DNA of 64,000 nt from Leifsonia sp. PS1209 (GCF_012317045.1 NZ_CP051154.1:3534001-3598000), one strand, 5' to 3'; positions 6,959 to 17,202 are shown, counted from the first letter of the stretch. Translations and numbers: made by a program. The notes: a model not told the origin generated them from the sequence alone.

Positions 6959-9184
6959 CTACGCCTGCGCAGCCGCCTGGGCCAGGTCGGTGATGAGCTG
7001 GTCGCCGGGGATCGCGGGCACGAAGTCGGCCTCGATCTCTGCACGGCCGAGCAGTTCGGTCATGCGACGCTGACGCTGACGCGGGATGAGCGTGACGACG
7101 GTGCCCTGCTTGCCGGCGCGGCCGGTGCGGCCGGAGCGGTGCAGGTACGTCTTGTACTCGTCGGGCGCGTCGGCCTGGATGACCAGGTCGATGTCGTCCA
7201 CGTGGATGCCGCGGGCGGCGACGTCGGTGGCGACCAGCACGTTGACCCGGCCGCTGGTCAGCTGACCGAGGTTGCGGGTGCGGCGCGACTGGTTGAGGTC
7301 GCCGTGCAGGCTGACGGCCGGGATGCCGGCGTCGTCGAGCTGGTCGGCGAGCATCTCGGCGAACGCGCGGGTGCGGGCGAAGACCAGGGTCTTGCCGTCG
7401 CGGTCGGCGAGCTGCTCGATGATCGCGGCCTTGTCGCGGTGCTCGATCACGAGCACGCGGTGGTCGATCGTGGAGGAGGCCTGGTCTTCACCGGCGACCT
7501 CGTGCACGGTCGGGTTCACCAGGAACTCGTCGACGAGCTGGGCGACACCCTTGTCGAGGGTGGCCGAGAACAGCAGCTTCTGGCCGCCCTCCGACGTCTC
7601 GCGCAGGATGCGCTGCACCGGCTCCAGGAAGCCGAGGTCGCACATGTGGTCCGCCTCGTCCAGGACGGTGATGACGACCTCGCTGAGGTCGAGACGACCC
7701 TGCTCGATGAGGTCCTCGATGCGGCCGGGGGTGCCGATCACGATGTCGACGCCGCGCTGCAGCGCACCGACCTGACGGGCCTGCGGAACGCCGCCGTAGA
7801 TCTGGGTGGTGAACAGGCCGACGCTGCGGGCGATCGGCTGCACGGTGCGGTCGATCTGCAGCGCCAGCTCGCGGGTCGGGGCCAGGATGAGGGCGCGCGG
7901 CTTGCGGCCCATCTGACGCTTGCCGCCGGACTTGCCGGACTCGGCCCAGAGCGACATCAGTCGCTCGACCATCGGGGCGCCGAAGGCGATCGTCTTGCCG
8001 GAGCCCGTGCGGCCGCGGCCGAGCACGTCCTTGCCGGCGAGCACATCCGGAGTGGTGGCCGCCTGGATCGGGAACGGACGGTCCGCACCGAGCTCAGCGA
8101 GCGCGCGCACGATGTTGCCGCCGAGACCGAGGTCGGCGAAGGTCACGCCGTCGACGTCCTCCGCCTGGATGGCGTCGGCCTCGAGGCGCTCGAGCACGAC
8201 GTCGTCGTTGGACGTGAACGCGGGCTTCTCGTCGCGCGACGGGTAGAACGAGGACGAGCTGTCACGGCGCGGGGCGCGGTCGGCGTCGAAGTCGCGGCGC
8301 GGGGCGCGGTCGCCGTCGAACGAACGACGGGGACGGTCGTTGTCGAAGGAGCGGCGCGGACGGTCGTTGTCGAAGTCACGACGCGGGGCGCGGTCGCCGT
8401 CGAAGGAACGGCGCGGGGCGCTGTCCTTGTCGAAATCGCGACGGGGCGCGCGGTCGCCGTCGAAGGAACGACGGGGACGGTCGTTGTCGAAATCGCGACG
8501 CGGAGCGCGGTCACCATCGAACGAGCGGCGGGGACGGTCGTTGTCGAAGTCACGACGCGGGCCACGGTCGCCGTCGAACGAGCGGCGCGGGGCGCTGTCC
8601 TTGTCGAAGTCGCGACGGGGAGCGCGGTCGCCATCGAAACGGCGCGGCGCGCGGTCCTTGTCGAAGTCGCGACGCGGCGCACGGTCGTTGTCGAACGAAC
8701 GACGGGGACGGTCGTTGTCGAAATCACGACGCGGGCCACGGTCGCCGTCGAACGAACGACGCGGACGGTCGTTGTCGAAATCGCGACGCGGGGCACGGTC
8801 ACCGTCGAACGAACGACGCGGACGGTCGTTGTCGAAGTCGCGGCGGGGAGCGCGGTCGTCACGGCCGCGCGAGCGGTCGCCGTCCGGCTGCCAGGTGCGG
8901 CGTGCGTCCTTGCCGCGGGGCTCCCAGTTGGGGCGCTCCTTGCGGGCGCCGGTCGAGCCTGCACCGTCACGGCCGCCGTCACGCGCTCCGTCACGACCGC
9001 CATCGCGGCTGCCGTAGGTGGCGCGGCCGCGAGCGGCGCGGTCCTCCTCGGACCAGCGGGCCTTCTTCGGGCCGCCCTCTTCCGCGCGGTATCCGCGGTG
9101 GTTGGGGCTGCGGCTGCCTGCCTTGGGCGCACCCTTGCGGGCGCCGCCGGCGCTGTTGTTTCCGTGCTTCTTGAATCCGGGCAT
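6959..9184 (-). CDS. DEAD-box RNA helicase with long Arg/Asp repeat N-terminus
   Basis: A 741-residue helicase. The core carries the Q motif FPIQAATTP, Walker A GRTGSGKT, motif Ia [12 protein letters not shown], the DEAD box [11 protein letters not shown] in LLFSATLD, and [10 protein letters not shown] in the C-terminal RecA-like lobe. It unwinds structured RNA, probably in ribosome assembly or cold adaptation. Residues about 111-312 are an in-frame array of units like RRDFDNDRP and RRSFDGDRA, preceded by an RDGGRD-rich stretch; this is predicted disordered, highly charged and RNA-binding or condensate-forming. Typical DEAD proteins place such tails at the C-terminus. A 220-nt leader with small hairpins precedes the gene. 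Confidence 0.95.
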   Translation of the reverse strand: MPGFKKHGNNSAGGARKGAPKAGSRSPNHRGYRAEEGGPKKARWSEEDRAARGRATYGSRDGGRDGARDGGRDGAGSTGARKERPNWEPRGKDARRTWQPDGDRSRGRDDRAPRRDFDNDRPRRSFDGDRAPRRDFDNDRPRRSFDGDRGPRRDFDNDRPRRSFDNDRAPRRDFDKDRAPRRFDGDRAPRRDFDKDSAPRRSFDGDRGPRRDFDNDRPRRSFDGDRAPRRDFDNDRPRRSFDGDRAPRRDFDKDSAPRRSFDGDRAPRRDFDNDRPRRSFDNDRPRRSFDGDRAPRRDFDADRAPRRDSSSSFYPSRDEKPAFTSNDDVVLERLEADAIQAEDVDGVTFADLGLGGNIVRALAELGADRPFPIQAATTPDVLAGKDVLGRGRTGSGKTIAFGAPMVERLMSLWAESGKSGGKRQMGRKPRALILAPTRELALQIDRTVQPIARSVGLFTTQIYGGVPQARQVGALQRGVDIVIGTPGRIEDLIEQGRLDLSEVVITVLDEADHMCDLGFLEPVQRILRETSEGGQKLLFSATLDKGVAQLVDEFLVNPTVHEVAGEDQASSTIDHRVLVIEHRDKAAIIEQLADRDGKTLVFARTRAFAEMLADQLDDAGIPAVSLHGDLNQSRRTRNLGQLTSGRVNVLVATDVAARGIHVDDIDLVIQADAPDEYKTYLHRSGRTGRAGKQGTVVTLIPRQRQRRMTELLGRAEIEADFVPAIPGDQLITDLAQAAAQA
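8250..8856 (-). repeat. In-frame coding repeat array in the helicase gene
   Basis: About twenty alternating units of roughly 27-33 nt encode R-x-P-R-R-[DS]-F-D-x-D blocks. Third-position changes between units show that many copies have diverged synonymously, so the peptide pattern is under selection rather than being a fresh duplication. Recombination between units would change the protein in steps of one unit without a frameshift. Confidence 0.85.
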
Positions 9185-9404
9185 GGATGTCTTCCTGGGT
9201 TGTTCTCGTTATGCATGACGAAGCGCGCGGATCATTTCCACGCTTCAAGGAGAACCCGGGCAGTCTTTGGCCGGGGCCGTTCACATACAGTGATCATTCG
9301 CCTGCCGAACGGCAGCGAAACCGGCCCACCTGACTTACAAACCCATCCGCACGAACGTGCGGTGTCAAGAGCCGACTTACCTACGATACAGGAACAAGCC
9401 TGAG
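9185..9404 (-). other. Long untranslated leader of the helicase gene
   Basis: About 220 nt without a convincing gene between the helicase start and the terminator of the upstream gene. Two short perfect hairpins with AAC-containing loops are visible, TGCCGAACGGCA at 9303-9314 and CCGCACGAACGTGCGG at 9347-9362, and a TTGACA (complement of 9363-9368) could be a -35 box. A long structured leader is common for cold-inducible helicases, but regulation here is only inferred. Confidence 0.45.
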
Positions 9405-9434
9405 TGTGGGCGGTGACTTTCGCCACCGCCCACA
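9405..9434 (-). terminator. Terminator hairpin downstream of the small membrane-protein gene
   Basis: An 11-bp perfect stem, TGTGGGCGGTG with CACCGCCCACA, around an 8-nt loop, 22 nt past the stop of the gene at 9457. It separates that gene from the helicase leader. Confidence 0.7.
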
Positions 9435-9456
9435 TCCCGAGCCTGTCAGGTGCGGA

Positions 9457-9960
9457 TCAGACCCGCTTGCTCGCCTTCACGGCGGCGAAGTACTCGTTCG
9501 CCGGCTTGAGGAAGATGAGCACGGTGGCGATGACACCGACGACCACGCGGGCCGCGCCGAGACCGAAGCCGCCGAGGATGCCGAACAGCGACAGCACGGT
9601 GACGATGAGCAGCACGATGCGTGCCCAGTTCGCACCGCGACGCATGAAGAACGCGAACAGCACGTACGCGGCGATGTAGAGGATGCCGAACACGACGGCG
9701 AAGGTCACGGACACGCCGACGGTCGCGTTCAGCGTCGCGTCGGAGATCTGCTGGCCCTGGTTGGCGAGCTGCTTCTGTACGTCGTCCTTCAGCGACCCGA
9801 TGGTCGCCAGCGAGACGATGAGCGCGATCAGGCTCAGCGCTGCGCCGACGATGTAGAGCCAGAACGCGATGTTCACCTGCTGCGGCGGGGCGACGGGCGC
9901 TCCGCCTCCGGCCGGTGACGAGGATGCTGGGTAGCTTGCCGGTGGAGTGCGATCACTCAT
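9457..9960 (-). CDS. Small four-helix membrane protein with proline-rich N-terminus
   Basis: A 167-residue protein. Residues 1-28 are Pro/Ser/Ala-rich and probably cytoplasmic. Hydrophobic segments follow at about 30-52, 80-105, 110-130 and 132-155, with a polar loop DDVQKQLANQGQQISD between the first two. The pattern resembles small actinobacterial membrane proteins of unknown role often carrying a DUF label. It is monocistronic, ending in a hairpin. I do not recognise a specific function. Confidence 0.8.
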   Translation of the reverse strand: MSDRTPPASYPASSSPAGGGAPVAPPQQVNIAFWLYIVGAALSLIALIVSLATIGSLKDDVQKQLANQGQQISDATLNATVGVSVTFAVVFGILYIAAYVLFAFFMRRGANWARIVLLIVTVLSLFGILGGFGLGAARVVVGVIATVLIFLKPANEYFAAVKASKRV

Positions 9961-10108
9961 GTTGTTCTCCTAGAACGTCGATCGAGCACAAAATTGCCGG
10001 GCTGCAAAGACCGGCGCCGCACACGGTAGCCCTTCCCGCGCTGGTGAGCAATAGTCGGTTACGGCGCGTCGCCCTGCCCGGAACGCTCGGACCGGATGCT
10101 CCCACGGT

Positions 10109-10459
10109 TCAGGCCGGAGCCTCCCACAGCTCGATCGGCAGCCCCTCCGGATCGTGGATGCGGGCGAACCGCCCGTACTCCGTCTCCCATTCGTCGCGGC
10201 GCTCGACCGGGATGCCCGCCTGCGTCAGACGCTCGGCCAGCGCATCCAGGTCTGTGACCCGGAGGTTGAGCATGAACGCCTGGTCGGCGGGGAAATAGTC
10301 GGTGTCGGCGGGGAACGGCGCGAAGACCGTCATGCCCGCCTCCTGATTCCAGACGGCGTTGCTCCCCGCGTCGATGCCGAGGTGCTCCGCATACCAGGCG
10401 GCCCTGCCGTCGGGGTCTGCGCTGCGGAAGAAGAGTCCGCCGATTCCTGTCACCGCCAT
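10109..10459 (-). CDS. VOC (glyoxalase/bleomycin-resistance) superfamily protein
   Basis: A compact 116-residue single-domain protein with the paired beta-alpha-beta-beta-beta modules of the vicinal-oxygen-chelate fold. It opens with GIGGLFFRSADPDGRAAWYAEHLGI, and its second half ends with the usual ARIHDPEGLPIELWE strand, where the glutamate is a typical metal ligand. Members are lyases, dioxygenases or drug-binding proteins; no neighbour hints at the substrate. The gene precedes the phosphonate-type operon's last gene by 43 nt but runs from its own start. Confidence 0.85.
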   Translation of the reverse strand: MAVTGIGGLFFRSADPDGRAAWYAEHLGIDAGSNAVWNQEAGMTVFAPFPADTDYFPADQAFMLNLRVTDLDALAERLTQAGIPVERRDEWETEYGRFARIHDPEGLPIELWEAPA

Positions 10460-10501
10460 GAGCTGCCTCCCCTGGTTGCCGGATGTGGTGTCATTCTGCC
10501 C

Positions 10502-11359
10502 TCACTCGGCCAGGTTGTCGCTGATCGCGTCGAGCGCGAGCGACTTCGCCGTGGTGGCCGCGTCACCGAGGCGCTGGGTGACCGCCGCCACGAGCCCCTC
10601 GATGAGGATGGCCTGCGGCAGACGGGACGCGAGGGTGATCTCGTCGCGGAAGGTGAGGTCGGGCATCGTCACCACGAGGCCGATGTGCGCCGCCTGCGCG
10701 ATGGGGCTGCGCACGAAGGCCGTCACCGCGATCACGGTGGCGCCCGCCGCCGTCGCCGCGCCGACCGTGCGGAGCGTGGAGGCGTTCGAGCCGCTTCCGC
10801 TGACGGCCAGCAGCACGTCGTCCTGCGACAGCAGCCGCGCGGTGATCTGCTGCCCGATCACGTCGAGCGGGGCCTCCGCCGCGCGGCCGATGCTGGTGAG
10901 GCGGGCGGCAGCATCCAGTGCCAGCGGTGCCGACAGGCCGTTGCCCACGGCGACGACGCGGCGGGCGGCGACCAGCGCATCCACTGCCCGCTCCACCGCG
11001 TCGGCGTCGAGGAGCGCGACCATGTCGTCGACGCGGCCCGCGATGTGCGTGAAGGTCTGCGTGACGATCCCCGCCGACCCGACCGGCGCGGCGGTCGCTG
11101 CGGCAGGCGGCCGGTAGCCCGCGTCTCTGGCGAGCAGCACGCGCAGCTGCTGGTAGCCGGTGAAGCCGAGGCTCTGGCAGGTGCGCACCACGGTGGCCCT
11201 GGATGCTCCGGCCAACTCGGCGACCTGCTGCGAGCTGAGTTCGACGATCTCGGCCGAACGTTCGAGCAGCACGGCGGCGACGGCCTGCTCCGTCGGCAGC
11301 AGGGAGGGAAGCACGGACCGGATGGTCGCGATGACCTCGCCGGGGCGGTGGTCGTTCAT
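10502..11359 (-). CDS. RpiR/MurR family transcriptional regulator
   Basis: A 285-residue regulator. Residues 1-77 form the HTH_6 domain (LLPTEQAVAAVLLERSAEIVELSSQQVAELAGASRATVVRTCQSLGFTGYQQLR split over the helices) and residues about 115-240 a SIS sugar-phosphate-binding domain with VVAVGNGLSAPLALDAAARL and VLLAVSGSGSN. The family senses phosphorylated sugars. It is the last gene of an operon for a PhnDCE-type importer, joined by an ATGA overlap to the metallophosphoesterase. It probably binds the palindromes at 16711-16755 in front of the operon, which would give feedback control by an imported phosphorylated compound. Confidence 0.9.
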   Translation of the reverse strand: MNDHRPGEVIATIRSVLPSLLPTEQAVAAVLLERSAEIVELSSQQVAELAGASRATVVRTCQSLGFTGYQQLRVLLARDAGYRPPAAATAAPVGSAGIVTQTFTHIAGRVDDMVALLDADAVERAVDALVAARRVVAVGNGLSAPLALDAAARLTSIGRAAEAPLDVIGQQITARLLSQDDVLLAVSGSGSNASTLRTVGAATAAGATVIAVTAFVRSPIAQAAHIGLVVTMPDLTFRDEITLASRLPQAILIEGLVAAVTQRLGDAATTAKSLALDAISDNLAE

Positions 11360-12207
11360 CGGGGCTCCTTCGGTCCTGCCGCCGCTGCGATGCGTTCGAC
11401 CTCTGCGGCGTCGAGATCGAAGATCTCGGTGCCGTCGTCTGCGCTCGGGACCGCGACGAAGACGGCGGTCGGCTCCCCGTCGATCGGCAGGTCGACCACG
11501 GCGAAGCCGGAGCCGACGGTCGCGCGCTCGGTTCCCGCGGCCGCGATCGGGTCGGACGAGTTGGCCGTGCCGGGCGCGACGACCACGGGGATGCCGGAGG
11601 CGACCGTGCTCAGCGCGTGGTGGTAGTGGCCCGCGAGCACCAGGCGCACGTCGCCGGAGGCGCACGCGTCGAGCACGTCGGCGGGGTTCTGCAGTTCGAG
11701 CGCCGCCAGCAGCGCGCTCGCGGCGGGCACGGGCGGGTGGTGCAGCACCACGACGGTGCCGTGCGCGGACGGAAAGGCGACGATGCCGCGCAGCCGGTCG
11801 AGGGCCGCCGCATCCACCGCCCCGTAGCCGGCGCCGGGCACGGAGGTGTCCACCGTGACCACGCGGAATCCGGCGACGTCGAGCACCGTCTCCCGCGCGC
11901 CGAGGACGCTCTCGAAGGCGTCGCGGAGGTCGTGGTTGCCCATCGCGTACACGATCACGGCGCCGTGCTCCGCCGCCCAGGGCGCGATCCGGCCGGCCAG
12001 CAGCCGGTACGACTCCGGGCTGCCGTCGTCGGACAGATCGCCGGAGACCGCCACGACGTCGACGGCTCCGAGCGTCGCCGCCCTGCCGAGGACGCGATCG
12101 AGGGCGGCGAGCGTGTCGACCATCCCGTAGTGCAGGCTGCCGTCGCCGAAGAGGTGCGTGTCTGACAGGTGCAGGATGCGCAGGCCGCGCTCAGCCGGGA
12201 AGCTCAC
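11356..12207 (-). CDS. Metallophosphoesterase (CpdA-like calcineurin fold)
   Basis: A 283-residue dinuclear metal phosphoesterase. All five motifs are present in order: LHLSDTHLF (D-x-H), SGDLSDDGS, YAMGNHD, VVLHHPP and LAGHYHHA. This set is that of the class III cyclic-nucleotide/phosphodiester hydrolases. The GTG start is 9 nt after the stop of the second PhnE. Located between transporter and regulator, it likely hydrolyses a phosphodiester brought in by the transporter or its product; cAMP phosphodiesterase activity is the default annotation but the context argues for an organophosphate substrate. Confidence 0.9.
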   Translation of the reverse strand: MSFPAERGLRILHLSDTHLFGDGSLHYGMVDTLAALDRVLGRAATLGAVDVVAVSGDLSDDGSPESYRLLAGRIAPWAAEHGAVIVYAMGNHDLRDAFESVLGARETVLDVAGFRVVTVDTSVPGAGYGAVDAAALDRLRGIVAFPSAHGTVVVLHHPPVPAASALLAALELQNPADVLDACASGDVRLVLAGHYHHALSTVASGIPVVVAPGTANSSDPIAAAGTERATVGSGFAVVDLPIDGEPTAVFVAVPSADDGTEIFDLDAAEVERIAAAAGPKEPR

Positions 12208-12216
12208 GAAGTCACC

Positions 12217-13149
12217 CTATTCCGTCGCCTTCAGCTCGGTGCTCTCCGCCCGTGCCCTGCGCGCGGAACGGCGGCGAACGGCCGTGACCACCGGCAGCTC
12301 CCAGTGCCCGGAGATGATCCGGTGGCGCACCAGGCCGGAGAGCTGGTCGATGATCATGGTGACGACGATGACCACGATCATCAGCATCCCGACCACGTCC
12401 CACACCCGGAACTGGATGTTGTCGACGAGCATCTTGCCGATGCCGCCCGCGCCGATCAGGCCCAGGATGGCGGACGCGCGCACGTTGATCTCGAACCGGT
12501 AGAGCCAGAACGCCAGCACGTCGGGTTTCGCGTTCGGCCAGACTCCCCAGCGCATGATCTGCACCCGGGACCCGCCGGACGCCGTCGCCGCCTCGATGGC
12601 TCCTCTGTCGACGGACTCGAAGCTCTCGTAGCCCCACTTGCCGAGCGTTCCGATCGAGCCGATGGCGATGGCCAGCGCGCCGGTGTACGCGGTGAGCCCG
12701 GTGACGGACAGCATCAGCACGGCGATCACCACCTCCGGCACGGCACGCAGCACGGCGAACACCGCACGCAGCGGCCAGCGCACCACGGCGGGGGTCAGCC
12801 CGCGCGTGGCGAGGAGACTGAGCGGGAAGGAGACGATCACGCCGATCACGGTGCCGAACCAGGCCATCGCGACGGACAGCATGGTCGCGGACAACGCATC
12901 CGGGAGCTTTTCCCACGCCGGGGGCAGGAACATCAGGCCGAGGTAGTGGGCGAGCTTCTGCGGCAGCTGCCAGAGCGCATCCCAGGAGATGTCGACGCCC
13001 CAGAACGCGGCCACCACCACGAGCGTGACGACCGCCCACACCACGGCACGGGCCACGCGCAGCGGCTTGCGGGGCCGCTGCCCACGCTGCCCGTCGCCCG
13101 GGATGCCCGCGGCCGGCCGTGCGATGTCGGCGACAGTGGATGCGCTCAT
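12217..13149 (-). CDS. phnE: Phosphonate-type ABC transporter permease (PhnE), second copy
   Basis: A 310-residue permease with a polar N-terminus (1-30), a first membrane segment near 33-53 and the PhnE core with DALSATMLSVAMAWFGTVIGVI, then the EAA-like loop GGSRVQIMRWGVWPNAKPD and the motif FEINVRASAILGLIGAGGIG near residue 235. Its ATG overlaps the stop of the first PhnE by four bases. Two different PhnE genes in tandem are known for phosphonate/phosphite importers, where they form a heterodimeric channel. A basic C-terminal tail (RRRSARRARAES) is extra. Confidence 0.92.
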   Translation of the reverse strand: MSASTVADIARPAAGIPGDGQRGQRPRKPLRVARAVVWAVVTLVVVAAFWGVDISWDALWQLPQKLAHYLGLMFLPPAWEKLPDALSATMLSVAMAWFGTVIGVIVSFPLSLLATRGLTPAVVRWPLRAVFAVLRAVPEVVIAVLMLSVTGLTAYTGALAIAIGSIGTLGKWGYESFESVDRGAIEAATASGGSRVQIMRWGVWPNAKPDVLAFWLYRFEINVRASAILGLIGAGGIGKMLVDNIQFRVWDVVGMLMIVVIVVTMIIDQLSGLVRHRIISGHWELPVVTAVRRRSARRARAESTELKATE

Positions 13150-13939
13150 CGGATCAGCCTCCGCCGCGTGTACGAGCTGAGCAGTTCGAGCAGCACGACG
13201 AGGACGAGGATCTCGAAGATGATCATGCTGAGGTAGTGGTACTGGTAGAAGGTGCGCACCTTGTCGATGAGCATCCCGAGGCCGCCGGCGCCGACCAGGC
13301 CGATGACGGTCGAGGCGCGGATGTTCAGTTCGAGCACGTAGATCGCCTGCGACAGATAGGTGGGCGCGACCTCCGGCACCATCGCAGCGCGATTGGCCTT
13401 GAACCAGGTGCCTCCCGCGGCGAGCGCGGCCTCCTGGCCTCCGCGGTCGAGGCCGTCGAGGGCCTCGGAGATGAGCTTGACGATGATGCCGACGTTGAAC
13501 AGCACGAGGGCGAGAATGCCGGACAGCGCCCCCGTGCCGACGACGGTGACGAACAGCGAGGCGTAGAGCAGGTCGGGGACGCTGCGGACGATGTTCATCA
13601 CGAACCGTACGATGCCGAGGACGACGCTGTTCGGGTTGGTGGCGCGCGAGGCGAGGAACGAGAGCGGGAGGGCGATGACCACGCTCACGGCGGTGGAGAT
13701 GACGGCCATCTGCACGGTCTGGAGCAGCCACGGCAGCGTCTCGGGGAAGAAGGTGTAGTCGGGCTGGAACAGCTGCACGAGGGTGTTGGATGCGTTCTGC
13801 GCGTTGGCGAACAGGGCGCCCACATCCACCTGGACCGCGACGGCGGACCAGACCGTGATCGCGGCGAGGATCGCCAGCGTGACCACGACCTTCCACGCCG
13901 ACCGCGGCTTGACAGGGCGCGTGCCCGCTGCCGCGCTGG

Positions 13940-13943
<4 letters not shown>
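13146..13943 (-). CDS. phnE: Phosphonate-type ABC transporter permease (PhnE), first copy
   Basis: A 265-residue permease with the PhnE signature [21 protein letters not shown] near residue 215 and the coupling loop [20 protein letters not shown]. Membrane segments occur at about 19-38, 78-100, 120-150 and beyond. The GTG start is taken because it makes a GTGA overlap with the stop of phnC. Forms the channel with the second PhnE. Distinct in sequence from the second copy, so an old duplication. Confidence 0.92.
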
Positions 13944-14740
<797 letters not shown>

Positions 14741-14766
14741 CTCTGTCCCTTTCGTCAAGCGGTGAT

Positions 14767-14803
14767 GCGGGGTGGCGATGGCGTCTCCGCCCCGCCACCC
14801 CGC
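14767..14803 (-). terminator. Stem-loop between phnD and phnC
   Basis: An 11-bp perfect stem, GCGGGGTGGCG with CGCCACCCCGC, around a 15-nt loop, directly after the phnD stop. Same position and shape as the hairpin at 2607-2644 in the peptide-type operon: it probably protects or partly terminates the mRNA so that the binding protein is made in excess. Confidence 0.6.
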
Positions 14804-14817
14804 TCCGGTCAGTGCGA

Positions 14818-15849
14818 TCAGCCGAGGCCGATCGACGCTGCTGCGTCCTGCGTCTTCTTGAGGCTCTTCGGGTCCGCGTCGACCAGACCGGTGATCTGGT
14901 AGATCGCGGTGAGCGCCTTCACGCCCTCCGGAGTGCCCGCGTAGTCCTTCATCGCGTCGGCGATCTTGTTCTGCCAGGTCTTGCTGAGCTTGCTGCTGAT
15001 CGAGGCGCCGTCGTTCGGGATCTCGTCGGTCAGTGCGAAGACCACGACCTTCTCTCCCACATCCGGGGTGTCTTTCTGCACGACGGAGCGAGCATCCCAG
15101 TAGCTGGTGCCGACCTCGGCGTCGCCGTTGTAGACGGCGAGCACGCTGGCGTCGTTGGCCGTGACCTGGACGGTCTTGATGTCTTTGTCGACGTCGAGCC
15201 CGGCCTTCTTCATGGCCGCGACGGGGAAGATGTAGCCGGCCGGGGAGGCCGCCTGCAGCAGCGAGACCGTCGCGCCCTTGATCTTGGTGATGCTGTCGAG
15301 CCCGGCAGGACCGGTGCCCTTCTCCGTTCCGTTGCAGTAGAGCATGCCGTTCGCGCCCTTGACGGGGGTGTCTGCGCAGTACTTCTTGGGGTCGTTGGTG
15401 AAGAACTGCGCGGCGTACGAGCTCTTGCCGTTGCGCTGGGTCTGCAGCGCGGGGACGGCGCCGTACTTGTCGCAGGCCTGGCTCATCTGCAGGCTGGGGA
15501 GCATCCCGATCTGCGCCTGGTTGCTGCCGATCGCCTCGACGGCCGCCTGGTAGTCCTGCGTGATGACGCCCTTGACCGGGATGCCGAGGCGCGAGGTGAG
15601 GGCCTCCTCCAACGGCTTGACGGTCTCGACGAGCTTGGCGGCGTCGCCGGACGGGACGAGCGCGAGGGTGAGCGACGTTGGCGCCTTGGCCGCGTCGTCC
15701 GAGGTGCCCGTGCACGCGGCAGGAGCGGCCCCGCCGGATGCGGTGGCGCCGGATGCGGTCTGCTGCTGCACACCGCATCCACTCAGCGCGAGCGCGGTGA
15801 GGATGGCGAGGCCAGAGGCGCTCGCGACGGCGATCTTCCGGATTTTCAT
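14818..15849 (-). CDS. phnD: Phosphate/phosphite/phosphonate-type ABC binding lipoprotein (PhnD)
   Basis: A 343-residue lipoprotein: signal peptide with lipobox LSGC and lipidated Cys25, then a low-complexity Ala/Ser/Gly linker. The mature part matches the PhnD/phosphonate_bd family: [35 protein letters not shown] at the N-lobe and [31 protein letters not shown] across the hinge, where the QIGMLP segment helps form the pocket. The ligand could be a phosphonate, phosphite or a small phosphoester. It is the second gene of the operon, 91 nt after the HAD gene. Confidence 0.93.
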   Translation of the reverse strand: MKIRKIAVASASGLAILTALALSGCGVQQQTASGATASGGAAPAACTGTSDDAAKAPTSLTLALVPSGDAAKLVETVKPLEEALTSRLGIPVKGVITQDYQAAVEAIGSNQAQIGMLPSLQMSQACDKYGAVPALQTQRNGKSSYAAQFFTNDPKKYCADTPVKGANGMLYCNGTEKGTGPAGLDSITKIKGATVSLLQAASPAGYIFPVAAMKKAGLDVDKDIKTVQVTANDASVLAVYNGDAEVGTSYWDARSVVQKDTPDVGEKVVVFALTDEIPNDGASISSKLSKTWQNKIADAMKDYAGTPEGVKALTAIYQITGLVDADPKSLKKTQDAAASIGLG

Positions 15850-15940
15850 GACGTTCCCATTCTGTGCGGAGGTGAGGACTGCGAGTGGTGGGGTGGTGCG
15901 ATCTGTGGATGGACGAGCGGGGTGTGGAGAAGTCGTGCGG

Positions 15941-16690
15941 TCAGGCGGTGGTTGTGGCGGGCTCGTGCGCGGCCGCGAACCCTGCCGGGTCCACCGCCCA
16001 GCGGCGGATGCCGTCGTACAGTCCGGGGAAGTCGGCCGCCACGAGGTGGGCCGGGCCGGCGCGGTGGCCGAACCGGTCGATGAGGGCGGTGACGCATCCC
16101 GCTGCCAGGGGCTGCTCGAGGTCGTTGCCCCAGATGTCGCCCACCGACAGCAACTGCGACGGCTCCCTGCCGTCGAGGAGCTGCGGCAGGATCGTGGTCC
16201 AGCCGGCGGGTTTGTCCGCGTCGGTGACGATCCGGTCGATGCTCCCGGCCAGCCCGATGGCCGCGAGCGTCTCCCGAACCCCGTCGAGCGGCGCGTTCGT
16301 CACGAGCACGCGCTCGACGCTCTCCCCCAGGCTGCCGAGGAATCCGGCGAGCCCGTCCGGCGCGGACACCGCGACGGTTCCCCCGGCGAGCGCCCGCCGG
16401 CTGGTCTGGTACGCGCTCTGCAGCAGGTCGTCGTCTGCGTGCTCTGCCGCGAGCGCTGCGACGGCCGCATAGCCGTCGATGTATGCGGGCGAGCCAGGCT
16501 CGCCGTCGAGGAACGCGCCGAGCCTGGCGCGGAGCGAGGCGTCGAGGTCGACGGCGGCCGCGGATCCCGCGTCGAGGATGCCCGCGATGACGGCTTCCGC
16601 GTACTCCCACACCGGCGCATCGCCGACGCACACCGTCCCGTCGAAATCGAGGACGAGGATCGGTCTGCTGGGGGTCTGGCGGTCGTTCAC
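15941..16690 (-). CDS. HAD-superfamily phosphatase
   Basis: A 249-residue haloacid-dehalogenase-like hydrolase. Motif I is LVLDFDGTVCVGD (nucleophile and acid Asp pair at residues 14 and 16), motif II is VLVTNAP, the motif III lysine is in TDADKPAGW and motif IV is GDIWGND. A helical cap occupies residues about 25-115. The D-x-D nucleophile motif points to phosphomonoester hydrolysis; phosphonatase (PhnX) has D-x-A and a cap lysine, which I do not see. GTG start. First gene of the operon, 21 nt from the nearer palindromic operator, so it is the first product made on induction. Confidence 0.88.
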   Translation of the reverse strand: MNDRQTPSRPILVLDFDGTVCVGDAPVWEYAEAVIAGILDAGSAAAVDLDASLRARLGAFLDGEPGSPAYIDGYAAVAALAAEHADDDLLQSAYQTSRRALAGGTVAVSAPDGLAGFLGSLGESVERVLVTNAPLDGVRETLAAIGLAGSIDRIVTDADKPAGWTTILPQLLDGREPSQLLSVGDIWGNDLEQPLAAGCVTALIDRFGHRAGPAHLVAADFPGLYDGIRRWAVDPAGFAAAHEPATTTA

Positions 16691-16710
16691 GAGTGCAGCC
16701 TATGCGCTGA

Positions 16711-16755
16711 TGAACACTCTGTTCACGTTTTTTTGTCTGATGAAACAACTGTTCA
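16711..16755. promoter_or_regulatory. Two phased palindromic operators for the phosphonate-type operon
   Basis: TGAACACTCTGTTCA (16711-16725) is a perfect 6-bp inverted repeat with a 3-nt centre, and TGAAACAACTGTTCA (16741-16755) is a close second copy. Their centres are exactly 30 bp apart, about three helical turns, which places them on the same DNA face. They lie between the HAD gene and the divergent gene at 16790. The RpiR protein at the end of the operon is the most likely ligand-controlled binder. Confidence 0.7.
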
Positions 16756-16789
16756 CATCGAGTTAACCTCGCACGATACGCTCATCCTC

Positions 16790-17173
16790 ATGGCCAAAGC
16801 GCACGACTTCTTCATCCTCGGCGACCACGAGAGCGGCAAGCACCTGGTCGCATCCGCACTCCAGAGCGAAGGGTTCACCGTCACGACGACGCCGACCGGC
16901 GGCCTGCTCGCCAAGCGCGGCAGCACCACGGCGACGGTGCTCCTCGGCGGTCTCGCCGGGAACAACTTCCAGATCACCTTCACCGTCGACTTCATGGTCG
17001 ACGAGCAGGGCAGGCTGGTCGCCCGCCTGAACCGCAACATGTCCGGCGGAGCCCTCAAAGGCGGCGCGATCGGCGCGTCGAAGACCGACACGGCGTTCCA
17101 GCGCACGGCCAACACCATCGGCGCTGCGCTGCACGGCGCTGGGACGCTGGCGGACAGCATCTCGCAGGTCTGA
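16790..17173 (+). CDS. Uncharacterised 127-residue protein
   Basis: The ATG is chosen at MAKAHDFFILGDHESG; no in-frame start with a good ribosome site lies further up. The protein has no signal peptide or membrane segment. It shows alternating strands (GFTVTTTPTGGLLAKRG, ATVLLGGLAGNNFQITFTVDF, RLVARLNRNM), a Gly/Ala-rich patch SGGALKGGAIGASK and a C-terminal helix. I do not recognise the family. Divergent from the phosphonate-type operon with the two palindromes in the shared promoter, so it may be co-regulated with it. Confidence 0.75.
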   Translation: MAKAHDFFILGDHESGKHLVASALQSEGFTVTTTPTGGLLAKRGSTTATVLLGGLAGNNFQITFTVDFMVDEQGRLVARLNRNMSGGALKGGAIGASKTDTAFQRTANTIGAALHGAGTLADSISQV

Positions 17174-17202
17174 GGGAAGTACCCCTCCGGCTGCTGCCAC
17201 CT

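Noticed and set aside
6719..9403. A long plus-strand frame opposite the helicase, with Val/Thr/Arg-rich repeats.
   Set aside because: It is the antisense of the helicase repeat array and core; its repetitive look comes from the repeats on the other strand, and the real helicase motifs are all on the minus strand.
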